A DNA stretch of 64,000 bases from Blastocladiella emersonii ATCC 22665. Its lineage: Eukaryota > Blastocladiomycota > Blastocladiomycetes > Blastocladiales > Blastocladiaceae. Under the pieces are notes generated by a model. It made no database searches and was not told the origin of the DNA. It was given only the letters and a program-made list of their open reading frames with translations. Position numbers and translations under genes: made by a program. Positions 36,047 through 46,144 of this stretch are shown one piece after another (position 1 is the first letter of the stretch; the number at the start of each line of letters is the position of its first letter). The stretch covers positions 1,922,001-1,986,000 of the forward strand of contig JANHCV010000007.1 in NCBI GenBank assembly GCA_025594325.1, in the 5' to 3' direction.

Positions 36047-36367
36047 AGTGCGCGCTGGTTTTGCTTGGCAATCGTGGCCAGCGACTTCCCCGTCGCTTCT
36101 CCCATCACGCCCATTTCATCGACAGCGTTGAAGCGATCCCGCAGACCATACCACGGGCTGATACTGGTTCCAGAGCGTTCCAGTAGCCCAACGACGACTC
36201 CCTTATGGCTCATCAAAGGCCGTTTTCAGTGATACAACTCGACTCCTCAGTCCGCGAGCAGGTGAACAACCGACAGCGGGCAGAAGGTCATTTAAGAAAA
36301 CTCGTTATACATTCCACTCTCGTCACCAAAGATCCGGCGCAGCACACGCCATTCGGGGGCACACGAC
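36047..36367. other. Spacer downstream of the aminopeptidase gene
   Basis: About 320 bp between repeat copy 2 and the aminopeptidase stop codon. Base composition is balanced compared with the genes. It is the likely 3' UTR of the minus-strand gene at its upper end; nothing else was recognised. Confidence 0.4.
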
Positions 36368-38205
36368 TTAGTCGACGATGAGCTCCTTGTCGACCTGGGC
36401 GTAGTTGGCGAAGAAGGCGGTGAAGAGCTTGATGGCGTCGGTGATGTCGTGGGTGCCGGCCTGCTCGCGGATCGAGTGCATGGACAGCTGCGGGTTGCCG
36501 ATGTCGATGGTGCGGAGGCCGAGCTTGCCCGAGAGGATGGGGCCGATGGTCGAGCCGCACGGCGAGTCGTTGCGGACGGCAAACTCCTGGAGCTGGACGC
36601 CGGCGCGCTTGGCCATGTTGCGGAGGAGCTGGCAGGTCGGGGCGGTGGTCGCGTAGCGCTGGTTGGCGTTGTGCTTGATGACGACGCCCTTGTTCATCTC
36701 GGGCGCGAGCTCGCCGCAATGTTTGTCAGCGAAATTCGGGTGGAGAGCATGCGCCATGTCTGCGGAGATGAGGAACGACTTCTGCATGGCCTCCTCGAAG
36801 GCGGACGAGGACGAGCCGTGGGCGTCGCGGGACACGCCCGAGGTGATGCGGCGGAGCGCCGACTCGAGCATGTGGCTGTCGGCACCGTAGGCCGAGAGCG
36901 AGCCGACCTCCTCGTTGTCGAACAGGGCAACGACCGCGACGGCCTCGTCGGCGTCGACGGCGGCCTGGTCGGCGGCGTGGTCGAGGATGGCCGACAGACC
37001 CGTGAAGGACATGACGAGGTTGTCGCAGCGGGGCGCGAAGACGTACTCGCTGAGGGCGCCGCCGATGACGGCAGGCTGGGTGTCGAAGAGGCACAGCTCG
37101 ACGTCGGCGACGTGGGCGGGGTCGCAGCCGATGCGCTCGGCGAGGGCGGTCAGGAGCAGGGTGTGGTGCTTGGGGGCGTCGTCGCCCGACGGGGTGGCGA
37201 TCTTGTTGAGCTCGGCGGCGGCGGTCGAGCACAGGACGGGGAGGAGCTGGTTCTCCTTGTTGAAGGTGAAGCCGTCGTTGACGCCGCGGTCGAGGTGGAT
37301 GGCGAGGGTCGGGACGCGCAGGATGGGCTCGGCGATCTTGACGAGGTGGTGCGAGGGCTTGGCGTCGGCCGACTCGGGCTGGACGATGACGCGGCCGGCG
37401 ACGCCGAGGTCGCGGTCGAACCACGTGTGCCACAGACCGCCGCCGTAGCACTGGACGCCGACCTGCATGTAGCCGGCCTTGGTCTTGCGCGAGATGGGCT
37501 TGAGCTTGAGGCAGGGCGAGTCGGTGTGGGCGGCGACGATGCCGAAGCCGTTGCCGGGCACGAACTTGCCACCGACGACGAAGGCGACGACGGACGAGGC
37601 GTTGCGGGTGAAGTAGTACTTGCCGCCGGGGACGAGCGAGCCGTCCCAGCACTCGCGCTCCTTGAGGGCCTTGAAGCCGGCGGCCTCGAGGCGCTTGCGG
37701 GCCTCGGCGACGGCGTGGAACGGCGAGGGCGACGCGTTCACGAACTCGAGGAAGCCGCGCGCGGCGGCGGGGACCTTGGAGGCGGCGTTGGCGGTGATCG
37801 ACTATGAACGGGAGGGTTGGGAAGCAATGAGGGCAGCAGGAGGTCAGTACGAGGGCGGTCCATGCGGCCATGCACCCCAACAAACGACATCTGCCGACAA
37901 ACCTTGCCGACCACGACGGAGACGGGTCCTGCAGGATCGCCGGCCGCACAAACGAACGAGACGGCGGGGAGCGCCGGGACCGCGACCTCGCTGCCGCCGT
38001 ACAGGGCGCGCGAGCCCGGCTTGATCAGCGGCGCGCGCTCGTCATCCTCGCGGCGCGTACGAGACGCAGACCGAGAACGCGGCATGCAGCACACGAGCGA
38101 GCGCAGGACCGACGCAGCGGCGGAGGGCAGCGAGGTGCGGCGGGCGCGATGTCCGTGGGCGGACGCGGCCGCAGGCTTCTCGGCGTCGGATACATGTGCA
38201 GTCAT
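36368..38205 (-). CDS. Aspartyl aminopeptidase (M18 family)
   Basis: M18 peptidases (DNPEP, yeast Ape4) remove N-terminal Asp and Glu using two zinc ions in a dodecameric shell. Exon 1 is 38205-37903, the intron 37902-37802 (101 nt, GTTTGT...CATAG, phase 0) and exon 2 37801-36368, for about 578 residues. Family marks include VAAHTDSPCLKLKP (metal His and Asp), HLDRGVNDGFTFNKENQLLP, the catalytic/metal DNEEVGSLSAYGA, and SADMAHALHPNF followed by HNANQRYAT. The catalytic core is complete. The first roughly 100 residues, with a Cys-containing and basic stretch (SLVCCMPRSRSASRTRRE), have no match to the family that I know and could be a targeting extension or an over-called start. An ATG closer to the core was not found downstream of the intron before MNASPS-like residues, where translation would begin with GTG. 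Confidence 0.92.
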
Positions 38206-38442
38206 GGTGCGGTGTGCGGCGGGTGCGTACCATGGCGGGGAGGAGACGGGTTGGCCGCTGACGGGGAGCGAGCGTGCGGATCGGCGGCGGCGGCGACTTT
38301 GACCGCCGCGACCTTTCGTTTGCGCGGAGTCGGGTGGGCCCGCCGGTCACGCGGGGACGCCCGATGGCCCCGGTCGTGGGCCCGGTCAGCCCTCCCTCGC
38401 TTCCGCTATGGTACGCTGTCAAGGAACTGTATTGCTTCAGAA
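38206..38442. other. Tandem spacer between the vWA gene stop and the aminopeptidase start
   Basis: 237 bp between two minus-strand genes. It must hold the aminopeptidase promoter and the 3' UTR end of the vWA gene does not extend into it by orientation, so it is the upstream region of 38205. No TATA box was seen. Confidence 0.4.
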
Positions 38443-41346
38443 TCAGACGTTCTCGGCCTTCGCGGACATCTTAGCTCGCTCCTTGATCTCCATGGCAAGC
38501 CGGGTGTCGCGGTTGCGGCTGGCCTCGATGATGCGCAGGAACTCGGCGGGCGTTGGAATCCCACCAACTCGCTGGGCGAAGGCCGTCTTGTACGCCTGGA
38601 TGACGCCGCGCGCGGTCGCGTCGACCTGCTCGGGCAGCGTGCTCTTGGGGTCAGTGGAGCGGCGCGCCTGCCGCTGCGCGTAGAAGGCGACGAGCGACGC
38701 GATGCTCTTCGGGTACGCCTTGCGCGACGCCACGTACTCGAGGAACAGGTTGTACGCCGACAGCTGCGCGGCGAGCGGCGCGCCGTGGACGCGCTCGGTG
38801 CGGGCGGTCCAGTGCTCGCCGCGCTGGGGCGAGTCGCGGTAGTCGACGGTCCAGGGCCGCAGCGTCGCCGGGCAGATGGGCGTCGGCAGGCCCGCCGTCG
38901 TGAAGCCCGGCGCGTACCCGTAGTTGCGCACCGCTACGACGGGGCTGTTGCCCGAACGGCGCAGCTCGGCCGGCGGCAGGAACACGCTCCCGACGCGCTT
39001 GCTCGGGTCCACGAGCTGCAGCAGGTCGAGGATGCGCGGCAGCGGGAGCACGTCCAGCAGCCACGCCAGCGGCGACGCGGCCGCCTGCTCGGGCGTGCAC
39101 GGCCCATCGACGAGCACGACGACAGCGGGCTCGCTGGTCAGGGGGACCGCGGTCGTGGCCGTCGCCGTCCCTGCAGCACGCGTCGTCGCCGCGCCGCCGC
39201 CACCCGACTTGGCAGCGCCACCACCGCCCATGGCGACGTGCGGGATCACGAGGTGGTTCTGGTACAGCCGCGCCACGTCGAGCTTGAGCGCCGCCACGTC
39301 CTGCTTGCGCGACATGAGGTACCCGAACACGCGCAGCACGCGGATCCGCTCGTCGAGCACGTCTAGGCCGGCCACCGCCACCACCTCGCCACCACTGCCG
39401 CCGCTACCGGAAGCGGGAACGACGGGGTACTGCAGCACGTCCTCGACGAGATGGCGGAGGTGCGCACCGATCGGGTACCACTGGCGCAGCCGCTCCTGCG
39501 CATACTGCTCCGGGTCGGCGGCAAAAAGCTGCGTCGCACCCGTCAGCGAGTACCACAGCGCCGCCGCGACGGGCGCCTTGAGCACCGGATAACCCGGCTG
39601 CCCCGACAGGGCAATGTTGGTCGCGTACATGGGGTGCTCAAAGCGGCAGACGAGGTGCGCGCGGAACGCCGCCATGAACGCCGCGTTGTCGGCGAGCTGC
39701 GGGACGCGGCGCTCGCGGATCGCCAGATACACGGCCGCGAGCCACAGGTGCGGGTTGCCGAGCTTGACGCCGCGCGTCGCCATCTGGCGCACGACCCACG
39801 TCCCGAGCTCGACGTGCTGCGCCGCCGTGCCGAGCGGGATGCACCCGACGACCGTGCGCCGGGTGTACGGCGACACAATGTCCTTCCACCGGTACGCGCC
39901 GCCCGCCGCCGCCTCGTTGAAGAGGCCGGTGAACGCGGCCGACCCGATGGCGTGGTCGAGGCGGTCCACGAGCCGGTCGACGAGCGCGGGGTACTTGAGG
40001 ATGTTGAGCGGGCAGTCGGTCACGTCGTCAATGACCGCCGTGTCGGCGCCCTCGAGCACGCCCAGCGTGGTACCGCCGCCGCCCGCACCGCCCCCGCCGT
40101 CATCGGCAAAGGACGCTGACTCGGTGATGAGCAGGACCGGCGTCGTGTCGTCGTCGAGCATGATCGGGCACTCGAACCGCTCGTCGCTGCCGCCACCCGA
40201 CGCTGCGGCGGCCGCCGACTCGCTCGCGTCAGCGACCTCGGCGACGGGCACCTCCGACTCGGGCACCGTGGCGAGCCCGGCGCGCGTCGCGCGGTGCGAC
40301 TGCAGCGTGTCGAGGCCAAACGACGACACGGTGCACGCCTGGACGAGCTTGGTGATGCAATCGCCGACCTTCTTGGCGTCGTCGGCCGAGTCGGCGATCC
40401 CGTAGAGCAGCTCGCGCGTCGCCGCAACCGCCGACTCGTAGTCGCCCTCGCGCAGCGGGTCGAGGATCGGGTGAGGGTAGCGGTGCTGCGACGACGACGA
40501 CTCGGCTGCGCCTGCGTCCCCAGAAGCGGACCCGCGGCGGTGCCGCACGGACTCGGCGGCGGCGAGCTTGCGCGCATTCTCCTGGGCAATCACGTCGAGC
40601 AGGCGCTTCTGCAGCTTGATGAGCTCGTCGCGCAGCTTGGTGTTGGCGCGGCCGAGGTTCTGGACCACAATGAGCTTGCGCAGCTTTTCGTACTGGATGA
40701 AGAGCTCGGCGGGCGTGCGGATGGCGTCGAGCACGCCCGAGCCCTCGACGGCGACGCGCGCGCAGCCCTCGGCGAGCACCGCGTCGTTGTGGCGGATCAG
40801 GAAGTTGGCCGAGCGCGCAAAGGGGGCGACGACGGACAGGTCGGCGGGGAACCGGCCGAACAGGCACGCCTCGACGTCGGGGATCCCGCCCGGGATGGCG
40901 GCCAGCTCGCGGTCGCACCGCTGCACGCAGGTGCGGTCGATCTGGCCGTCGGTGATGATGCACATCTTGATGACGTTGAACCGCGCGCGGTTGCGGGTGA
41001 TGTATCGCGCGACACACGTCGGGTCGGTCCCGCTGCGGCTGTTCATGCGCTCGATGTTGGCGAGCAGCTGCTTGTGCGACGTCTCGAGCTCCTACACGGC
41101 GTCGCGCACTCGGGTGTCAGTCCCCGATCGTCATGCCAGCGCGACAGAAGGGCTCGCACGCACCGAGGTATCCCAGCGCAGGACGCGCAGCGCGCCGCCG
41201 TACAGCGAGCGGTACTCGTCGAAGCGCTCGCCGACGCGCTTCCAGTACTCGCGCTCGTAGTTGGTGCTGCCCGAGTCGTCGACGGCGAACAGCACAATGT
41301 CCTCGACGACGCCGGCGGATACTGGCGGCTTGCGGTGGGCGACCAT
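38443..41346 (-). CDS. von Willebrand A-domain protein of unknown function
   Basis: Two exons, 41346-41164 and 41091-38443, are joined over a 72-nt intron (GTGCGT...TGTAG, phase 0), giving about 943 residues. The vWA fold starts at once: residues 17-28 read IVLFAVDDSGST, a MIDAS D-x-S-x-S loop. Later CIITDGQIDR (near 105) supplies the TDG strand, and GGIPDVEACLFG and LSVVAPFAR finish the domain. A coiled stretch (LRDELIKLQKRLLDVIAQEN) follows. A region opening with FECPIMLDDDTTPVLLI, which resembles the first strand of a U-box or similar fold, leads to a long helical C-terminal half (NPHLWLAAVYLAIRERR; GYPVLKAPVAAALWYSLTG). I know related proteins in protists but no function. The ATG at 41346 is preferred because upstream frame would translate the (GA) repeat. 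Confidence 0.75.
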
Positions 41347-41391
41347 GGTGTTGATTCGTGTGATTTGTTGCGTAGACTGCGTAGCTTGCGT

Positions 41392-41396
<5 letters not shown>

Positions 41397-41444
<48 letters not shown>
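41397..41444. repeat. (GA)24 microsatellite
   Basis: 48 bp of perfect GA on the plus strand (TC on the vWA gene's strand), 51-98 bp upstream of that gene's ATG, so in its 5' UTR or core promoter. It is perfect, which suggests it is young or unstable. Confidence 0.95.
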
Positions 41445-41447
<3 letters not shown>

Positions 41448-41689
41448 CGATCGCGATGCGGTCAGCGTTGCGGTGCGGTGCAGCCCAGCTTCCACGGCCC
41501 GCGGCAGGGACGCCTATTTGAGGGCGCGCGCTGCGCCACCGGGCCACCGAGCTGACTCGATTCCCTGTCGACGCGTTCCATGCGCTCGCATCATCGACTC
41601 GAAGAGGTAGTCATACCGTTCTTCGTAGTTGCCTACGTGACGGGCATCCGCGTGGGTGGGACGAGAGGTGACTGGCTAACTGAGCGACG

Positions 41690-42085
41690 CGATGGTCATG
41701 CTGATCAAGTCCTTCCGGCAACATGTCGGGCGCGCCGGGCAGGAGAGCGAGCGCGACGAGCCCATGGACGTGGGCCGGCCGTTCATGGACGTCGGGCGAC
41801 CACCACCGCCGCCGCCCATGCCCACGCCGCCGTCGAGGATCGACATGGGACGGCCGCCGCCGTTCATGGCGGCGAGCTGCTGCATCTCGCGCATCTCGCG
41901 GAGCTCGCGCTCGCGCTCGAGATCCGTCATGCGGGACGCCTGCGACTGCGAGTCCATGACCTCGGCCTGGTACTCGTCCCACCGCAGGTGCTTGATCTGC
42001 GAGATGTCGAAATACTCGTCCTCCTCGCGAACGAGGCGCACCTCGCCCTTCCCGCCCTTGATCCGACGCGATGACCCCCACTTCA
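41690..42085 (-). pseudogene. Broken copy of the chitin-synthase 3' end
   Basis: Positions 41721-42044 match 46363-46687 of the intact chitin synthase at about 98%, same orientation, including the [20 protein letters not shown] block and the Gly/Pro/Met-rich linker. Above 42045 the match drops but is still traceable (WGSSRRIKGGKGEVRL against [17 protein letters not shown]). Below 41721 about 160 bp of the DEK_C coding region are missing; the copy jumps to TGATCAAGTCCTT, equal to the last helix region. A 1-bp deletion near 41742 also shifts the frame. It is therefore not functional as a chitin-synthase tail. Near-identity inside and divergence outside suggest gene conversion over an older paralogue. 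Confidence 0.85.
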
Positions 42086-42371
42086 AACCTGACCACGAAT
42101 GCGATGAATATGTCGGCCGTGAAGCGACCACGATTACTCGCGAGGGTGCGAACGACGCGCGGTATAGACGCGCCACAACTACGCGTTGCATAAAGCACGT
42201 GCCCCGCGCTGCACCTCGCCTCAAGTCGCCGATCACGCTCGCTGCACGAGGAACCACCATTTGGATTTGCATCGCAGTAGACCATGTGGAGAATTCAGAA
42301 TATCGAATCTACTGACTTTGAACACAACGAAACAAGGTGAGAGAGAGGAGGGAGGGGAGGTGTGGCTGAAC

Positions 42372-45300
42372 TTAGGAGTCAGCGATCCGCGCGCGCTTGA
42401 CCGTGAGCGACTCGGTGTCGCTGTTGCGCTTGAGGTCGGGCGACGCCATTGAGCCAGATGCCGGCGTCTTGTTGGTCTTGAGCATCGGGTGCTGCACAGG
42501 CGTCGCCGTGTTGCTGGACACGCGTGAGATGGTCTTGGCGACGGCGCCGTGGCCTGGCGTCGAGTGGACGATGGACCCGTCGTCGTGAACGGCGAGGATC
42601 GCGCCGTTACCGGCGCCCGTGTCGCAGTCGTACCCGAACCCTTTGATGGTGACCCGCGCGACGGGGCGGCCCGCGGCGAGCACGGCCTCGATGCGCTCAA
42701 TCAGACGCGCGAGGCGGACGTTCCACTCGGTCTTGAGCTCCTGGGCCACGACGGGGAACCCGTCCTTGTCGAGCTCGCCGGTAAAGGACGACTTGACCTT
42801 GGACCCGTCCGCGGCGCGGTACGCGTCCGTGTTGACGCGGATCACGACCGTCGGCACGCCAAGCGAGCTGTGGGTCAGAAAGACGCGCAGGATCTCGTGC
42901 CACGCGTTGTAGGACTGGTGCTTGTTCTCGTCGGCCTCGACGACCAGGGCAAAGCCGGTGGGCTCGAGGCGCAGGTCGGGCCGCTTGCGGCACTGGAACA
43001 CGCCGACGGCCTCGTTGCGGATCACCTTGAGGTGGGGATGGCGCTTGTCAACGTGGTCGAGGACGTACTTGACGACGGCGCGCTCCTTGGCGCAGCACCA
43101 CTTGTGCACGGCCTGCTCGGGGTCGGCCGTCGCGTCGCAGTCGGCACAGAACCCGTCAATCTCGGCGAAACCGATGTTGAGGCGCTGCTTGGGCACCTTG
43201 GTGAGGCACATGCCGTCGCCGCGGCACTACCAGCACGGGCGCGGGTGGTTCTTGTGCGTGCACAGGAACTGGCCGCCCTCACACTCGTCGTGGCGGCAGA
43301 TGCGGCGCTGGATCCCGTGCTTGCACACGTTGGGCCCGCCGCACGGCCCGCAGTCCTTGACGAACCGGGCGTGGACCCAGCAGTGCTGCATGAACTGGGG
43401 CGAGCTGAAGCGGTACAGGTTGGCGCCGATGTCGTAGTACTGGCCGTTCTTGCGGGCGACGATCTGGATGTCGCTGACGCGCGGGTACATGTGCGTGTGC
43501 GGGATGATCGCGAACGAGCCCTCGGGCTTGTCGCGGCGGAGCTTGCTCTCGATGGCGCGCGCCGTCGTGCCGTCGAACAGCTTGGGACCAACGGCAACGA
43601 AAATGCCGTCGTGGTCATGAAGGCGGCCGTCGTCGTCTACCATTTCGACGAGGTTGCACACGGCCGACTCGGGGGAGCCGTTGAGGTCGAGGAGGTGGAG
43701 GAAGGCGTCGACGGGAGTGATGTTGTCGGGCGTGATGTTGTGCTCCTTGGTGGTCGAGCGTGCCAGCGGCGAGCTGGCGACGTGAGCAGCGGCCACGTCC
43801 TTGGTCTGAGCGACGGGCGGGTTGTTGATGAGCGTCTGGACGACTGCGGCGGCCCGAGTCGGCGACAGGCCGATCTCGCCGATGACGCGAAGGTTCTCGG
43901 CCGTCACGTCGATCTTGAGGTCCTCGGTGAGGGCGAGCTTGATGGCGACTCGCTGGGGTTGGTGATCGAGGTCGACTGCTCGACGAGGAACGAGGGCAGG
44001 GGGGCGGCGAGCTTGCCGACGGGGTATTCGGTCACTTGACGTGGTGCGGGTTGCCGCCGAGGATCTGGACGGCGCGCCGCACATTGCACAGGTTGACGTT
44101 GGCCATGTACTCGGCCGCGAACTTGGTGCTGGCCGCCGAGTGGTCCACGCCGGCCTTCTTGCCGAACTCGCACTTTCACCCGCTCTCGATGACGCCGCAG
44201 TGCTGCAGCACGCGCGCCAGGCGAACCCCTTGTTGCGGTCGGGGCGGCTGATCAGGATGCGGAGCTTGCCACCGGTGATGAGCTTGGTGCCGAGCGCGAC
44301 GCCCGCTTGCCACCGGTGATGAGCTTGGTGCCGAGCGCGACGCCCGCTATGTCGACGTCGTCCTCAGAATCGTACTGCGGGTGCAGGAGCATGGCGATGG
44401 CGAACGCCTTGGGGCCGTCGGCCTGGATGTCGCCGGCCTCGATGGCGGCCTTGAGCTCCTTCTTAATCAGCTCCTCGAAGGCCTTCTTGGCCTTGGCGCG
44501 AGCGTCGCGGCAGCGACGGCAATCGAGCGTGCGCGAGTTGAGGCACATCGACTTCTGCGCAAAGATGCCGCCGTAGTCGTTGTTGGCCGTTTGAATGTGC
44601 TACTTGGAGACGCGGATCTCGATCGGGTCGTACGCGTAGCCGCCCACGACGCGCGCAAAGTGGCGGCCACCCGTGATGTGGGTGCGACGGTTGGCGGCCG
44701 CGAACAGGCCAAAGACGTGGGCGTTGACCGTCTTCATGTTGGGGTATAGGTTGATCAGCAGGTCGATGGCGCGCGGGTCGGGCGTCGAGTACACGACCTG
44801 CACGGCGTCAAACGTGTAGACCATCCACCAGTGGACGACGAGGTTGGCGAGCATGGCCTGGAGGGCGAGCTTGGCGTACACGGTGTCGCGGTACAGGTCG
44901 ACCTTCATGGCGGCCTTGGTGAAGGGGTTGTCCTTGGGGGCGGTGGCCACGTGCTTGAAGTAGGCCTGGGCATCCCTCTCGTCGGCTCGACGACTCGGAT
45001 CTTCTCTATTAGTGTCGGGGCGGGGGCAAGAGCGTGAGCGCGATCGTGGGCGTGAGCGAAGGCGAAGGCGACAGCGAGTGCTAGCGACTGGCACCCATGC
45101 GCGACGGTGAGACGGGGGAGAGGGGTTCAAGAAACATACGGATGGCGGGGAAGTCACTCGACACCTCAATCTTAGTGATCTCGGCGCGGGACTGGACGAC
45201 GCGCGCGTGGTCACCCTCGGGCAGGCCGTTGAGGGAGAGTTTGGCGACGCGCGTGGCCACCTTGATGCAGTCGGCCGAGGTCCCGTTGGTGAGCTCTGTG

Positions 45301-45690
45301 CGTTTGCGGCTCGGTAAGCATGAGCTCCGCCGCCACGCGCGATCGGTACGAGGCTGCGGAAGCGTACCAAGAGCTTGGCTGCGTCGAGAAGCGTCATGTC
45401 GTCGACGTCGTTGGCAGGAGACGGGCCTAGCGTGAGACGATGCAATGTCAGTCTTGAACCCGCAATAGGCGGGTTCCCAAACGTACCAGCAGGACTGTTG
45501 CCGCGGCGGCCGTCGTCGTTCAGGTCGTCACCACAAGCGCGGCTACGGGCCAGGGCCGCAACGCAGGCTAGACAACGTGCGAGGGGAGTGAGATCCAACG
45601 CTGCCATCGCGGTCGCGATGAGCCACACGGGCGCGTACCACGGTATGTGGGAGTGTCGTCCTGGGTCTCGGACGAGGTCGTGTTGGTCAT
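42372..45690 (-). pseudogene. Decaying multi-exon gene with Cys/His-rich and nuclease-like C-terminus
   Basis: The 5' part has normal structure: exons 45690-45642, 45567-45487, 45426-45368 and 45293-45140, with the local intron type, then a fifth exon from 45005. After that the reading is damaged. There is a frameshift near 44975, an in-frame TAG near 44600, a 41-bp tandem duplication at 44264-44345 that shifts frame, another shift near 44227, a TGA near 44180, shifts near 44035 and 43950, and a TAG at 43227-43229. Between these the protein is clearly coding. The C-terminal part has VCKHGIQRRICRHDEC, a CxHGxQRxxC-type Cys/His motif, further Cys pairs (GFCADCDA), and RPDLRL followed by VVEADENKHQSY. 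The last looks like a PD-(D/E)XK-type nuclease core. I associate this pairing with giant viruses and algae, from memory. Function and origin are unproved. N-terminal domains are unrecognised. Confidence 0.75.
44264..44345. repeat. 41-bp tandem duplication inside the pseudogene
   Basis: Two adjacent perfect 41-bp units, each starting GCTTGCCACCGGTGATGAGC. Since 41 is not a multiple of three it shifts the frame; with one unit the coding passes directly from GTKLITGGK to LRILISRPDRN. Perfect identity points to a recent event. Confidence 0.95.
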
Positions 45691-46144
45691 GGTTGACGAG
45701 GGCTGCGTGCAGAGCTGGTTGATGACTCGGCGAGGGCAGCGGGAGAGAGCGGGCGCAGGGCGGGGGGCGCGGGCGGCTGTTGAATGCTCGTCGCCGCGTC
45801 GCGACTCGCGTCGGCGCGCCGGTTTCGACGCGTTTTCAGCGCAAGCGCGCTCGCTTGACATCATGGCATCAACTCACATAGACGTTGTTGCCCTTGGGGA
45901 CGGTTCTTTGAGAGAGGAGTGTCGTCGGCGACGCGTTGTTGAGGGCCGTCGCGTCGCGCGACGCGACTCCGCGCTCAAGCCACCAAGGCCGGCGCCCCTG
46001 GCCGTCAACTGATCGCTCGCGTCGCTCACCGACAGCGCTCTCTCGCAGGACGAAGAGATAGGTGGAGAGTGTGAATTGAGAAATACTACAGGATGTGATA
46101 GTGGAACAGGAACATGAACAGGAACGCGTCGCCGTCGCCGCCGC
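45691..46144. other. Spacer between chitin synthase and the pseudogene
   Basis: 454 bp between the chitin-synthase stop and the pseudogene's ATG, both on the minus strand. It should hold the former promoter of the pseudogene and the 3' UTR of the chitin synthase. CGCGAC/GTCGCG palindromes cluster at 45948-45970. No coding sequence. Confidence 0.4.

Noticed and set aside
44595-44612. A 12-nt intron (GTCTCCAAGTAG) removing the in-frame stop
   Set aside because: Far below any intron size seen here; an in-frame stop in a decaying gene is simpler.
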